A stretch of 64,000 bases of DNA from Thermosipho sp. (in: thermotogales) (GCA_017656345.1 JACDNZ010000003.1:84251-148250), one strand, 5' to 3'. Positions 29,789-39,684 are shown, numbered from the stretch's first letter. Program-made: numbers and translations. The notes: generated from the sequence alone by a model not told the origin.

Positions 29789-31432
29789 ATGGCCACAAAA
29801 GAATTTTTTAATATTTCTGAAATTTCAAAGACAAATCCAATGTTGTCTAGAATAAGAGTCACAATTGAAACTGCTTTTTACGGTAATAATGTTGAAATTG
29901 TCACAAGTCCAAAGGAAGCATACAAATTAGCCAAGAATTCTCCCGGAACAATAATAACAGATTGGGATGTTTATAAACCGGAATTACAGGGTCTCGAAAA
30001 AGGAACAAAAGTGCTTTTATTCAATGATGGAGCTGTGACTGGAAGATATGCCGCTGGCCGAAGAATCATTGGAGCACCTGATATAGACGAAAATAAATAT
30101 GCTGAAATAATAAGAGAAGCTGTCTACAAAAGCAGATATAAAAAGATGTTTCATGCTATCTCCTTTACTGGCCTTTCCAGGGATTTTATGGTAAAAAATC
30201 ATATTCTCATTCCTGAAGGGCATGAAAATTTGTTATACAACTGGCTTTTAAATTTTCAATACCCTTCACAAGAATATGAAAAAATGTATCAGGAATCCAT
30301 CCCAATGGATGAAGGAGACATTTATATTTTTTCTGATCCCGATTGGCACCACCCAAATTATCCTCTAGGACTTGCCATTTTCGATCCTGAACATAACTGC
30401 GCTGCTATTTTAGGAATGAGATATTTTGGGGAATTCAAAAAAGGCACTTTAACATTAGGATGGGGAATAGCTAATCGAAATAATTATGTATCCTGCCATG
30501 GGGGACTAAAAAAATTCGAAAAGGATAACGGGAACAAGTTTGTTGCAGCATTTTTTGGACTTTCAGGTTCAGGAAAATCAACTCTTACCCATGCGAAACA
30601 TGGAGGAAAATATAAAATAACCGTTTTACACGACGATGCATTTATTATATCCCTTAAAGATCTTTCTTCAATAGCATTAGAACCCTCTTATTTTGATAAA
30701 ACAGCTGATTATCCTTCAAACTCCCTTGATAATCAATATTTATTGACAATTCAAAATTGTGGTGCCACAAAAGATATAAATGGAAAAATTATTCCAATAA
30801 TGGAAGATATAAGAAATGGTAATGGTAGAGCTATTAAATCCAGACTTTGGTCCCCAAACAGAGTTGACAAAATAGAAGAACCAATTAACGCTGTATTCTG
30901 GTTAATGAAAGATCCTGTTCTACCGCCAATTGTTAAAATAGATGACCCAACTCTTGCTTCCACATTGGGAGCCGCTCTAACAACAAAAAGAACTTCCGCA
31001 GAAAAACTGGACAGTAATGTAGATCCAAATGCACTAGTATTCGAACCTTACGCTAATCCTTTTAGAACTTATCCATTGAAAGATGATTTTGTAAAATTTA
31101 AATCCTTATTTGAAAAGGGTGTAAAATGCTACATTTTAAACACTGGATATTTTTTGAATAAAAAGGTTCCAAAAGACCTAACAATATCGCTAGTAGAAAA
31201 AGTAATTGAAAATGAAATTACCTGGAAACCCTGGTTTGGATGTTTGAGTTTTGCACAAATTAAAGGCTTTGAACCTGAAAATAATGAAAATTACCTCCAC
31301 CTACTAAAAGAATCACTTCAAAAAAGATTGAAATTCATAATATTAAAAAAGACTGAAAATGGTGGAAGAGATAGATTACCAGATGAAGCAGAAACATCAT
31401 TGGAGAAACTCATTGAAAATCTTAAAATTTAA
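29789..31432 (+). CDS. pckA: Phosphoenolpyruvate carboxykinase (ATP type), divergent
   Basis: This enzyme interconverts oxaloacetate and phosphoenolpyruvate using ATP. It has the P-loop FFGLSGSGKSTLT and a metal/ATP segment VLHDDAFI where most family members have DDEHGW. The ATP-PEPCK tail motifs PPIVKIDDPTLASTLGAALTTKRTS and YILNTGYF follow. The fold match is clear but the second kinase motif is divergent, so activity should be confirmed. The ATG at 29789 follows GAAAGGGGG and gives 547 residues. Two in-frame upstream ATGs lack SD sites. The SD lies in a hairpin. Confidence 0.8.
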   Translation: MATKEFFNISEISKTNPMLSRIRVTIETAFYGNNVEIVTSPKEAYKLAKNSPGTIITDWDVYKPELQGLEKGTKVLLFNDGAVTGRYAAGRRIIGAPDIDENKYAEIIREAVYKSRYKKMFHAISFTGLSRDFMVKNHILIPEGHENLLYNWLLNFQYPSQEYEKMYQESIPMDEGDIYIFSDPDWHHPNYPLGLAIFDPEHNCAAILGMRYFGEFKKGTLTLGWGIANRNNYVSCHGGLKKFEKDNGNKFVAAFFGLSGSGKSTLTHAKHGGKYKITVLHDDAFIISLKDLSSIALEPSYFDKTADYPSNSLDNQYLLTIQNCGATKDINGKIIPIMEDIRNGNGRAIKSRLWSPNRVDKIEEPINAVFWLMKDPVLPPIVKIDDPTLASTLGAALTTKRTSAEKLDSNVDPNALVFEPYANPFRTYPLKDDFVKFKSLFEKGVKCYILNTGYFLNKKVPKDLTISLVEKVIENEITWKPWFGCLSFAQIKGFEPENNENYLHLLKESLQKRLKFIILKKTENGGRDRLPDEAETSLEKLIENLKI

Positions 31433-31439
31433 AATTTAA

Positions 31440-33080
31440 TTATTCACTAACAAAAATATAAACTTGCCTAGGGTTTATAGTGTAATCCAGGTTTTGACTT
31501 AAATTATTATCACATTCTTCAAAAACAAATCCTTGCGAAGGGTTATTTAAATCTGCATAGAAAATTTGCCTGAATCCACCTGGAATCTCAAAGTATGAAA
31601 CAGAAAACGGATCAGGATTTATTAAAACTAAAACTTTTTGGTTATTAGCAAATCTTTCTATAACTATTAAATTTTCGCTTTCATATTTAATTTTCATATC
31701 TCCTTTTGACAAGGAGATATATTTTTTTCTAAGATTAAAAATTGTCTTCAAATAATTAAAAAGTGAATGTTCATCTAAAAATTCTTCTTCAACTGATACA
31801 CCATCATTTGGATCATCATACATTGCTCCATCATTTTTAGCATTTCCAAATTCTATATCGGTATACCAGCTTTTGGTCCAAAAGGTCTGGCCATGACCCT
31901 CACCAGCTGCATACCACTGCAAAGGTTCACGAACCGGTAAATCGTTAGGATAAATACTCCACTTAAAACCTCTTTGACCAATTTCGTTACCATAATAGAT
32001 TACTGGAATTCCCTTTAAAGAAACCATTAATGTATTCCAAATTGCAAATTGAGCTTCAGCGTAAAATCTAGGATTTTGTGCACCATTTGCCTCATAAAAT
32101 GATTCCAAATCACTTATAAATCTATTTAAATCATGATTATCTAAAAATAAATAATTTCTCATAAATGGATCATCATACCATATATATCCATCACTTATTA
32201 ACCAATCCTTACCTTCTAAATTACCTCTAATTGTATACATCATCGAAAAATTTAAAACAGGCATCGGTGAAAAAGATTTTAAAACATTTTTGTCACCTGT
32301 ATAAACTTCTGCTACAATGATGGCATTACTTTTCTTTGAATAAATGTAATTTGCAAGTTCTCTAGCATACTCTGAGGATTCTGCAATTCCATCATCCCAA
32401 TCATACCCGTATATATTCTTTAATGCATCAAACCTAAATCCATCAACACCTCTGTCAAACCAAAAGTCAATCACTTTTTTTATTTCTTCTCTTACTTCCA
32501 GACAATCGTAGTTAAAATCTGGCATTGAAGAATCAAAAAGTCCAAAATACCAGACTTTTTGGCCTTTTGAATTAATTTTCCAATGCCAATGATTCTGGCC
32601 TGAATGATCTTCCAGTGATAAAATAAACCAATTCCAGTATTTCGAATTTGTTGTATTTTCAATTGCATCTAAAAACAAAGGATTTTGATCAGAAGTATGA
32701 TTAATAACTAGATCAATCACAACTCTTATTCCATTTTCATGCAATTTATTTACCATGAAAACGAAATCATTAAAATTACCATAATCTTGTTCAATAGAAT
32801 AGAGATCAATCGGATCATATCCATGATAACTCTTTGCCTCATTTATAGGCATCAACCAAACAATATCTATTCCTAAATCTTTCAGATACCTTGCCTTTTC
32901 AGCAATTCCTCTCAAATCCCCTACACCATCGCCATTTGAATCGTAAAAAGATCGAACAAATATCTGATACATTATATTGCTTGATTCAACTGGTGTATTA
33001 AAATAAAATATCGGTATACAGGAAGTTAATGTCAAAACAAAGAATATAATTATCAACACATAAATAATCAACTTTTTCAT
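31440..33080 (-). CDS. Exported GH13 alpha-amylase-family lipoprotein
   Basis: This protein has a lipoprotein signal with lipobox TLTSC (Cys near residue 21). The GH13 barrel follows with DLVINHTSD, the nucleophile in GVDGFRFDALK, the acid/base Glu in IIVAEVYTG, and the transition-state Asp in FLDNHDLNR. A C-terminal beta domain follows. The 546 residues fit a cell-surface amylase or neopullulanase acting on alpha-glucans. The exact linkage is not evident. It converges on pckA with only seven bases between them. Confidence 0.88.
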   Translation of the reverse strand: MKKLIIYVLIIIFFVLTLTSCIPIFYFNTPVESSNIMYQIFVRSFYDSNGDGVGDLRGIAEKARYLKDLGIDIVWLMPINEAKSYHGYDPIDLYSIEQDYGNFNDFVFMVNKLHENGIRVVIDLVINHTSDQNPLFLDAIENTTNSKYWNWFILSLEDHSGQNHWHWKINSKGQKVWYFGLFDSSMPDFNYDCLEVREEIKKVIDFWFDRGVDGFRFDALKNIYGYDWDDGIAESSEYARELANYIYSKKSNAIIVAEVYTGDKNVLKSFSPMPVLNFSMMYTIRGNLEGKDWLISDGYIWYDDPFMRNYLFLDNHDLNRFISDLESFYEANGAQNPRFYAEAQFAIWNTLMVSLKGIPVIYYGNEIGQRGFKWSIYPNDLPVREPLQWYAAGEGHGQTFWTKSWYTDIEFGNAKNDGAMYDDPNDGVSVEEEFLDEHSLFNYLKTIFNLRKKYISLSKGDMKIKYESENLIVIERFANNQKVLVLINPDPFSVSYFEIPGGFRQIFYADLNNPSQGFVFEECDNNLSQNLDYTINPRQVYIFVSE

Positions 33081-33224
33081 CTTTCTGCCCCCATTTAATT
33101 TTTTTACTATTATATCAGAGGATAATAATTTATATTAAAAAAATGGAATTATCCAAATTAATAAGTTTTTTCATTTTTTTAATATGCTATAATTGTTTTG
33201 TCAAAAATGAAAGGTGGGATAGTT

Positions 33225-33968
33225 ATGAAAAAATTTTTATTTATAACCTTTATTCTTTTGAACATTTTGAGTTTTGCCACAATAATCTACATTCACGAAG
33301 TAGATATAAATATACCTCAACAGATGTTCAACTACACTGGTACACGAAGTAATATGATTTATTACCTTGAACTTTTTAATGATGGAAACGAAAAGGGTTA
33401 TCTGGTAATGGGATGGTATTTTACACCGGTCACTCCTATCGAAAATACTCAAATATTTATCGAATATGATAATGTCAAATTTGAATACACTATCGACAAC
33501 AAAATTTCAAGTATTTACTCAAATATCCCATTACATTTGATTATCTGTCCTGCCAAGGCAACTATAACAGTTGGATCTTTAACTATACCAAATCTAGAAA
33601 AGGAAAGTGGAGTAAGTTCACCTTTTCCAAAAATCTCAGAAATAGGTTTATTCACTTTCACAATTAAAAATGGGGAAATAATGCTTAAAAACTATTTCAC
33701 CCAGGATGAAGAAATCTATATACTCATTTCGGCCGGTCTAAGAAAAACTGGTGGTTTTCTACTCGAAATTTCTTCTTATGAAATTAGAGGAACAAATATA
33801 ACAATTGAAGGAAGTTTTTCTGAACCTCAAAAAGGAACACCAGTTATTCAAGCATTTACTTATCCTTCCGTTCAAATTAAGATTGGTAAATTAAAAAAAG
33901 GTACTTATAAAATTAAAGCTGTAATTGAAAAACTTGGTAATTTTGAAAAAACAATAACTGTAAAATAA
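33225..33968 (+). CDS. Exported protein of unknown function
   Basis: I do not recognise this protein. A signal peptide (MKKFLFITFILLNILSFA) is followed by about 225 residues of beta-rich sequence with no Cys in a conserved motif. The C-terminal part (VQIKIGKLKKGTYKIKAVIEKLGNFEKTITVK) looks like an Ig-like or protease-inhibitor-like beta-sandwich strand set. The ATG at 33225 has AAGGTGGG upstream, and the track start (33198) is too early. A TGCTATAAT extended -10 box at 33185-33193 is its likely promoter. It is five bases from the psuG region. Confidence 0.6.
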   Translation: MKKFLFITFILLNILSFATIIYIHEVDINIPQQMFNYTGTRSNMIYYLELFNDGNEKGYLVMGWYFTPVTPIENTQIFIEYDNVKFEYTIDNKISSIYSNIPLHLIICPAKATITVGSLTIPNLEKESGVSSPFPKISEIGLFTFTIKNGEIMLKNYFTQDEEIYILISAGLRKTGGFLLEISSYEIRGTNITIEGSFSEPQKGTPVIQAFTYPSVQIKIGKLKKGTYKIKAVIEKLGNFEKTITVK

Positions 33969-33981
33969 AGGGGTGTTAAAT

Positions 33982-34857
33982 TTGATTATATCCGAAAAAG
34001 TTAAAAAAGCACTTGAAGATAAAAAACCGATTGTAGCTCTTGAAAGTACCGTGTTAGCACACGGATTACCTTATCCCGAAAATATTAAAATCTTTGAAAA
34101 ATTAGAGAATATTGTATACGAAAATGATTGTATACCTGCTACAATAGGTATTTTAAAAGGCAACATCAAAATCGGACTAAGTAAAGAAGAAGTTATTGAG
34201 TTAATTAACAATAACCCAATAAAAGTAGGAACAAGAGAACTACCTTATGTAATGGCAATGAATAAATACGCCGCTACGACTGTTAGTTCTACCGCATATA
34301 TTTCCTCAATCGTGGGCATTAACGTTTTTGCAACAGGTGGAATTGGTGGAGTACATAGAGGAGAATGGGACGTCTCACAGGATATAATTGAACTTTCAAA
34401 AACAAATATGATTGTTGTTTCCAGTGGTTGTAAATCAATTCTTGATATCGATAAAACTCTGGAATTTTTAGAAACATTTCAAGTACTAGTTTTGGGATAT
34501 AGGACTGATTACTTTCCAATTTTCTATAATGGTTTATCAAACAAAAAAATTTATAGAGTTGATGAAGTTAAGCAAATTCCAGAAACATTCAAAAAAATGA
34601 GAGAAATAAAACTAAATGGTTCGATACTGGTGGCTAATCCTATTCCCAGTAACTACATTATTCCCTCTGAAGATACTGAACAATATATAAAAATAATTGA
34701 AGAAGAACTTAATCAAAAACAAATAAAAGGGAAAGATGTAACGCCGTATATGTTAAGAAGGCTTGTTGAACTTTCCAACGGTAAAACTTTAGAATCCAAT
34801 ATCATTCTACTTGAAAATAATGTCAAATTAGCTTGTGAAATCGCAAAAAATTTCTAA
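33982..34857 (+). CDS. psuG: Pseudouridine-5'-phosphate glycosidase
   Basis: PsuG reversibly cleaves pseudouridine 5'-phosphate to uracil and ribose 5-phosphate. The sequence has the family blocks PIVALESTVLAHGLPYPEN, GIGGVHRGEWDVSQDI, VSSGCKSILDIDKTLEFLET and the final RLVELSNGKTLESNIILLENN. I start it at a TTG (33982) six bases after AAAGGGGTG, giving 291 residues. The track start at 33973 falls within that site. No psuK kinase is adjacent, although a PfkB kinase occurs at 18679. Confidence 0.93.
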   Translation: MIISEKVKKALEDKKPIVALESTVLAHGLPYPENIKIFEKLENIVYENDCIPATIGILKGNIKIGLSKEEVIELINNNPIKVGTRELPYVMAMNKYAATTVSSTAYISSIVGINVFATGGIGGVHRGEWDVSQDIIELSKTNMIVVSSGCKSILDIDKTLEFLETFQVLVLGYRTDYFPIFYNGLSNKKIYRVDEVKQIPETFKKMREIKLNGSILVANPIPSNYIIPSEDTEQYIKIIEEELNQKQIKGKDVTPYMLRRLVELSNGKTLESNIILLENNVKLACEIAKNF

Positions 34858-34945
34858 TTTTCAAATATTTAATCAAATATGTAAGATGACAAAAGTTATT
34901 TTTTTTGTTATATTTTATTTGAAAATAATTTTATGAGGTGAAATG

Positions 34946-35500
34946 ATGAAAATTTTGGTTGTCTCTGACACACATGGATCTCTTTTTTACTGGAAAAAAA
35001 TTAATCATTTACTCAATCAAGTTAATGAAATATTTCACTTGGGAGATGTACTCTATCATGGACCAAGAAATCCCCTTCCTGAAGGATATAATCCAAAAGA
35101 ATTAGCCGAAGAGTTAAAAAAGTATAAAATAAATTATGTAAGGGGAAATTGCGATGCTGATGTTGATTTAAAAGTTCTTGGAATACAGGAAATGCCTAAA
35201 CAAATTTTTGAATTTTTTGGCGATTATTCAATTTTTATGCTTCATGGAGAAATTGTCGAAGAAGATAACGTTGATCTTTATAAACTGGCAAAAAATCATG
35301 AAGCAAAAATTTTATTGCACGGGCATACTCATATTCCAAAAATAGAAGAGAAAAACGGAATAATTATTGCAAATCCTGGTAGTCTGGCACTTCCAAAAGA
35401 AAATAATCAACCAACTTATATGATAATTGAATTTTCTAAAAAATTGAAAATCACAATTTACACTATTGATGGCACAGAGGTGATTTCAAAAGAAATATGA
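34946..35500 (+). CDS. YfcE-type metallophosphodiesterase
   Basis: This small calcineurin-like phosphodiesterase has the metal-ligand series SDTHGS, LGDVLYHGPRN, GNCDADVD, LHGEI and GHTHIP. The 184 residues match YfcE/MJ0936 enzymes, which hydrolyse phosphodiesters. It starts at the second ATG of an ATGATG after GAGGTG. It overlaps the YigZ gene by four bases. Confidence 0.88.
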   Translation: MKILVVSDTHGSLFYWKKINHLLNQVNEIFHLGDVLYHGPRNPLPEGYNPKELAEELKKYKINYVRGNCDADVDLKVLGIQEMPKQIFEFFGDYSIFMLHGEIVEEDNVDLYKLAKNHEAKILLHGHTHIPKIEEKNGIIIANPGSLALPKENNQPTYMIIEFSKKLKITIYTIDGTEVISKEI

Positions 35501-36093
35501 TGAGCTATAAAACAATTTTTGGAACATTTGAAAATAAAATAAACATAAATAGATCAATCTTTATATCAACTATTACTCATGTAGAAAGTGTTGAAAAAGC
35601 TAGAGAATTTATAAAGGAAATTTCAAAAAAATATAATGATGCCACTCATAACTGTCCTGCATATAGAGTTTTAGAAAATAATAAAATTATAGAATTTTCA
35701 TCAGATGCTGGTGAACCATCAGGAACAGCAGGAAGACCAATTTTGGGAGTATTAAAAAAATACGATCTTTCTAATGTTGTAGTTGTGGTAACAAGATATT
35801 TTGGAGGAGTAAAATTAGGTGTCAGAGGTTTAATTGATGCTTATTCTAAGAGTGTTGAACAACTTATCGAAAAACTTAAAATTATTAAAATGATTCCAAT
35901 ACCTTACTACAAAATAAAACTTAATTATTCTGAATATGGTAAAACTATGCAAGAACTACACTACAAAGGTTTCAATATTCTGAACACTAGTTTCGATAAT
36001 GAATACGCTTATATAGAACTAATAGGCGAGGGAGAACTTCAAGGTTATGAAATTATTGAAAAAACGATCAAATATATCAAGGAGGCGACCTAA
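35497..36093 (+). CDS. YigZ/IMPACT family protein
   Basis: The 198-residue protein has the UPF0029/IMPACT N-terminal domain with DATHNCPAYRV, SSDAGEPSGTAGRPILGVL and VVVTRYFGGVKLGVRGLIDAYS. A DUF1949-like ferredoxin-fold C-terminal domain follows. Its biochemical role is not established, although IMPACT relatives affect translation control. It is translationally coupled to the phosphodiesterase gene (ATGA overlap) and is followed at once by the aminotransferase gene. Confidence 0.9.
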   Translation: MMSYKTIFGTFENKININRSIFISTITHVESVEKAREFIKEISKKYNDATHNCPAYRVLENNKIIEFSSDAGEPSGTAGRPILGVLKKYDLSNVVVVVTRYFGGVKLGVRGLIDAYSKSVEQLIEKLKIIKMIPIPYYKIKLNYSEYGKTMQELHYKGFNILNTSFDNEYAYIELIGEGELQGYEIIEKTIKYIKEAT

Positions 36094-37302
36094 ATGATTT
36101 CTAAAAGAGCTTTAAATGTTCCTGCTAGTCCTATTAGAAGGTTAGTACCTTTTGCAGATGAAGCTAAGAAAAAAGGGATTCATGTTTACCATTTAAATAT
36201 TGGACAACCTGATATAGAAACACCACCCCAATGGTTTGAATATATTGAAAAATTCAAAACAAAAGTTGTTTCATATACCCATTCTCAGGGAATATTACCA
36301 TTAAGAGAAAAATTTTCAGAATACTACAAAAAATGGGATATTAATATCGAACCTGATGAAATAATTGTAACTAACGGTGGAAGTGAAGCAATTATGTTTG
36401 CTTTAGGCGTGGTTTGTGATCCAAACGATGAAGTAATAGTCATTGAACCTTTTTATGCAAATTATGCTGGATTTGCAGCATATCTTAATGTAAAACTGGT
36501 TCCAGTTACCACAACTCCAGAAAATGGGTACAGAATGCCTACAAAAGAAGAATTCGAAAAAGTCATAACTTCCAAAACCAAGGCAATTTTATTTTCCAAT
36601 CCATCAAACCCAACCGGAGTAGTATATACAAAAGAAGAACTACAGATATTAGTTGATATAGCTTTAGAACATAATTTAGTAATTATCTCTGATGAAGTTT
36701 ATAGAGAATTTGCTTTTGACGATAAAAAAGCAATTTCTGCATATGAATTTGAGGAAATACATGATAGATTAATCATTGTTGACAGTGTTTCAAAAAGATA
36801 CAGCGCTTGTGGAGCACGTATTGGAACATTCCTAACAAAAAACAAGAATTTTTATTCTGCTGCTTTAAAATTTGCTCAAGCAAGACTTTCTCCAACTGAA
36901 ATTACTCAATATGGAACTATTGGACTATTAAATAGTGAAGAATCATATATCCAAAATGTCATTAATGAGTATAAAAAAAGAAGAGATGTCGCTTTTGAAG
37001 AAATCAAAAAAATACCTGGAGTTATTGCCCATAAGCCTGAAGGTGCTTTTTATCTCGCTGCAAAGCTTCCTGTAAATAATGCAGAAGAGTTCATTAAATG
37101 GATGCTTTCAAACTTTAGTATTGATAATAAAACAACTATGGTCGCCCCTCTTTCAGGCTTTTATGCAACCCCAAACTTAGGAACTAGTGAAATTAGAATT
37201 GCATACGTCCTTGATTCAGAGAAAATTAAAGACGCAATAAAAATATTGGCTAAGGGAATAGAAAAATATAAAACACTGACAGTTGATTCTTCTATAAAAT
37301 AA
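36094..37302 (+). CDS. Class I/II pyridoxal-phosphate aminotransferase (aspartate aminotransferase family)
   Basis: The 402-residue enzyme has fold-type I PLP motifs: VTNGGSEAIMFAL, SNPSNPTGVVYTKEEL, IISDEVYREF, and the Schiff-base lysine in VDSVSKRYSACGARIG. The best family match is the aspartate/aromatic aminotransferase group. Donor and acceptor are not set by sequence. It starts after AAGGAGG, immediately following yigZ, and ends at a strong terminator. It is the last gene of the psuG-yfcE-yigZ series. Confidence 0.88.
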   Translation: MISKRALNVPASPIRRLVPFADEAKKKGIHVYHLNIGQPDIETPPQWFEYIEKFKTKVVSYTHSQGILPLREKFSEYYKKWDINIEPDEIIVTNGGSEAIMFALGVVCDPNDEVIVIEPFYANYAGFAAYLNVKLVPVTTTPENGYRMPTKEEFEKVITSKTKAILFSNPSNPTGVVYTKEELQILVDIALEHNLVIISDEVYREFAFDDKKAISAYEFEEIHDRLIIVDSVSKRYSACGARIGTFLTKNKNFYSAALKFAQARLSPTEITQYGTIGLLNSEESYIQNVINEYKKRRDVAFEEIKKIPGVIAHKPEGAFYLAAKLPVNNAEEFIKWMLSNFSIDNKTTMVAPLSGFYATPNLGTSEIRIAYVLDSEKIKDAIKILAKGIEKYKTLTVDSSIK

Positions 37303-37322
37303 ATCATCCGGTTATTATCTTA

Positions 37323-37358
37323 AAAACCCGGCAGTTAATCAGGCCGGGTTTTGTTTTC
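37323..37358 (+). terminator. Terminator after the aminotransferase gene
   Basis: AAAACCCGGC-N10-GCCGGGTTTT is followed by GTTTTC. The stem is ten pairs and T-rich at the end. Confidence 0.9.
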
Positions 37359-37431
37359 TAACTTTGATTATATTTTAAAATGGTATATACTATCAGTGAA
37401 TATAAATGATTGTTGAAAATAAGGTGAAATA

Positions 37432-37719
37432 ATGGATAACATATCAACAATAGAACTTGCTAAATTCTTTAAAATCTTAAGTGATCCCACAAGATTAAAA
37501 ATTCTACTCATATTAGCAAAAAAAGAATGTAATGTGACTGAACTTCAAACACTTATTGGTACAAGTCAGTCAACTATTTCTCATCAGCTAAAAATATTAA
37601 AACAAACAAATCTAGTAAAATACTCTAAATCAGGCACACAGGTTTTTTACCAACTTTGCGACAAAAATATTAAAACCATTATTAATTATGCTATTGAACA
37701 CATATTGGTACAAAAATAA
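37432..37719 (+). CDS. ArsR-family transcriptional regulator
   Basis: The 95-residue winged-helix protein has FKILSDPTRLKILLIL, CNVTELQTLIGTSQSTISHQLKILKQ and YSKSGTQVFYQLCD. This is the standard ArsR/SmtB layout. Only single cysteines lie at the usual metal positions (KECNV and QLCDK), so metal sensing is uncertain. No target gene is cotranscribed, because tRNA-Pro follows about 95 bases later with its own promoter. Confidence 0.9.
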   Translation: MDNISTIELAKFFKILSDPTRLKILLILAKKECNVTELQTLIGTSQSTISHQLKILKQTNLVKYSKSGTQVFYQLCDKNIKTIINYAIEHILVQK

Positions 37720-37775
37720 AAAGCAAATTACTGATCCACAATGTAACTTCAAATTTTAAGATAAACATCAAACTA

Positions 37776-37804
37776 TTGCTTAAATATTTTTGCTATGCTA
37801 AAAT
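37776..37804 (+). promoter_or_regulatory. Promoter of tRNA-Pro
   Basis: TTGCTT (37776-37781), a 17-base spacer and TAAAAT (37799-37804) sit 11 bases before the tRNA 5' end. Confidence 0.65.
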
Positions 37805-37815
37805 ATTATTTGCAT

Positions 37816-37892
37816 CTGGGCGTAGTTCAGATGGCTAGAACGCCAGAATCGGGATCTGGAGGTCGTGGGTTCAAGTCCCACCGCCCAGACCA
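37816..37892 (+). tRNA. tRNA-Pro (anticodon CGG)
   Basis: The acceptor stem CTGGGCG pairs with CGCCCAG. The anticodon stem CCAGA/TCTGG holds the loop ATCGGGA, giving anticodon CGG. The T stem is GTGGG/CCCAC with TTCAAGT. C1-G72, G37 and discriminator A73 are proline identity features. CCA is encoded. It is a 77-base gene in all. The ORF track entry across it is an artefact. Confidence 0.95.
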
Positions 37893-37937
37893 TCATTGTA
37901 AACCACGGACTAATCGTAAACCTGTTGAGAACCAATT

Positions 37938-37970
37938 AAAAAATAGGGCAGAAATATCTGCCCTATTTTA
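37938..37970. terminator. Bidirectional terminator between tRNA-Pro and the minus-strand secretin region
   Basis: AAATAGGGCAGA-AATA-TCTGCCCTATTT is a perfect 12-pair stem with T runs on both strands. It ends the tRNA transcript (plus) and the operon reading leftwards from 42211 to 37991 (minus). Confidence 0.9.
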
Positions 37971-37990
37971 TTATATAGAAAAAACAAAAT

Positions 37991-38317
37991 TTAAAAGATC
38001 AAAATTCCCAATATCAAGAATGGTAGACCTGAAACTGAAATCGCCATCAATTTATTTTGTCCCGCCGTAACAAATGCAAAAATACAGAGAGCAATTGCTC
38101 CTATTAATACAATCGTAGCCCCTAATTTTCTATACTTCCAATTAAGAATAAACCCAACAATTTCTGCAAGTATAAGTAAAACTAAAATTGTACCTTGCAC
38201 TTTTGCGCTTTCAGTGAGGTATTCATCAGCTCCTCCAAAAATATGAGAAAAGAAAATAAAAAGCCAAAAAGAAATTACAATGATACCTAAAATCCTACCA
38301 ATTCTTCTTCTATTCAC
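37991..38317 (-). CDS. Small membrane protein of unknown function
   Basis: The product has three to four hydrophobic segments (IGRILGIIVISFWLFIFFSH, TILVLLILAEIVGFIL, TIVLIGAIALCIFAFV and a final ISVSGLPFLILGILIF) with short loops. It looks like a DUF7670-type small integral membrane protein. The track start (TTG 38332) overlaps the SD. A GTG at 38317 with GGAGG eight bases upstream is better and gives 108 residues. It lies 44 bases after the secretin-like gene and may be the last gene of that operon. Confidence 0.6.
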   Translation of the reverse strand: MNRRRIGRILGIIVISFWLFIFFSHIFGGADEYLTESAKVQGTILVLLILAEIVGFILNWKYRKLGATIVLIGAIALCIFAFVTAGQNKLMAISVSGLPFLILGILIF

Positions 38318-38361
38318 AACTCTTTCCTCCAAAAAACATACTTGAGCAAAATTTTAAAATC

Positions 38362-39684
38362 TTACCAACGAAATTCCAGAGTCAGTCCAAATTTTAATAA
38401 GCTGTCTAAATACAACCCTATTCCATAGTTCAAATACCTAACACCAATTTCACCTGAAACAAGAAGATCGTTGTTCACAAAAATCATACCATTTAAAAGA
38501 ATGTTTCTATTTATAGCATAAGATGTACCAATTCCCAATCCGAATTTTAGATTATCAACTATGTACTGTCCATCAAAATTAGACAAATTTGAAAGATCAA
38601 TAGGGAAGGAACCTTTCAATTTAATAAATACCTGATCAAAATAATACTTATCTTCAGCAATTATAATCAGATTCGTCGCATTCTCAAGTTCAACCATTAC
38701 TCCCAAACTAAAATTATCAATCAAATTTAAGTTCGCACCAATAAATATGTTTTCTTGTTTTAAAATAAATGCTCCAATATTTTTATCATTTATGTAGATT
38801 TCAAAATCATTCGAAGAATAATATTTAACACCTACCAACTTATCAGGCACATAATTAATATCCGCTTTTCTTTCTTGAGAAACACTTTTAATTTCATCAA
38901 TATTAATCAAAACAACAAATCTTCCAAACGAACCATATAAAATATTTTTGTATGATCCTTTAGAAAAAGGTATTTCATAGCTTACTGTCTCTCTATAAGT
39001 TTTAAAACTAAACTTTAGTTTTCCAAAGTTACTTTCAGCTACCAGTGAAATATCACCATTTACTTTTAACTTAACTTCTTTACCAACAAAAAAACCATTC
39101 GTACTTAAAACATATCTTGCTCTTTCAAATACAGGTAATAAATCTAAAAGCTTATTTGGATCTAGATTATATTTCTTCAAATCAGTATCTTTTATATAAT
39201 AGACAACATAAGATACAACTAAATTACTTTCCTTTACATCGACTTCCTTCAATCTCTCCAAATACTCAGGCCATAAACTATCAGGACAATAAACAATAAC
39301 ATTATCACCAACTGCATACACGGGTAACTTTTCTAGTACACTTACAATTGCTTCCGCCGAACGATTTTTTGGTTTATACACATGAGGTACAAAATATGAA
39401 AACGAACTCTCTGAAAAAATCACTATAACATCATCAAGTCGCTCAAATGACAAATCAAATGGAGATAAAATCAACTTCAAAGCTGTTTCAATCGAAACAT
39501 CATATAAAATTATATTTACATTACCACTTATATCATTTGGAAATATGATAGGTACATCATACATCATACTTAATTGTGATAAAGCGTCTCTTATATCAGT
39601 ATCCTGAAAAATCACATCTTTTTTTATTGAAAAACCTGAAATAAACATCAACATTATTGCAAAAATAATTATTATTTTTCTCAT
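38362..39684 (-). CDS. Secretin-like exported protein with STN domain and barrel-like C terminus
   Basis: After a signal peptide (to about residue 19), residues 25-85 form a secretin/TonB short N-terminal (STN) domain (FQDTDIRDALSQLSMMYDVPIIFP). An N1-like repeat and the first part of a secretin domain (NVIVYCPDSLWPEYLERLKEVD) follow. It is a clear paralog of the secretin directly upstream, but it lacks the PxLGxLF secretin signature. It ends instead in about 110 residues of alternating strands closing with LKFGLTLEFRW, like an outer-membrane barrel end. It may be a pilotin-like or accessory pore component. It overlaps the secretin gene by four bases. Confidence 0.65.
   Translation of the reverse strand: MRKIIIIFAIMLMFISGFSIKKDVIFQDTDIRDALSQLSMMYDVPIIFPNDISGNVNIILYDVSIETALKLILSPFDLSFERLDDVIVIFSESSFSYFVPHVYKPKNRSAEAIVSVLEKLPVYAVGDNVIVYCPDSLWPEYLERLKEVDVKESNLVVSYVVYYIKDTDLKKYNLDPNKLLDLLPVFERARYVLSTNGFFVGKEVKLKVNGDISLVAESNFGKLKFSFKTYRETVSYEIPFSKGSYKNILYGSFGRFVVLINIDEIKSVSQERKADINYVPDKLVGVKYYSSNDFEIYINDKNIGAFILKQENIFIGANLNLIDNFSLGVMVELENATNLIIIAEDKYYFDQVFIKLKGSFPIDLSNLSNFDGQYIVDNLKFGLGIGTSYAINRNILLNGMIFVNNDLLVSGEIGVRYLNYGIGLYLDSLLKFGLTLEFRW

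Noticed and set aside
37795-38070. 91-residue plus-strand ORF
   Set aside because: It runs through tRNA-Pro and its terminator, so it is not coding.
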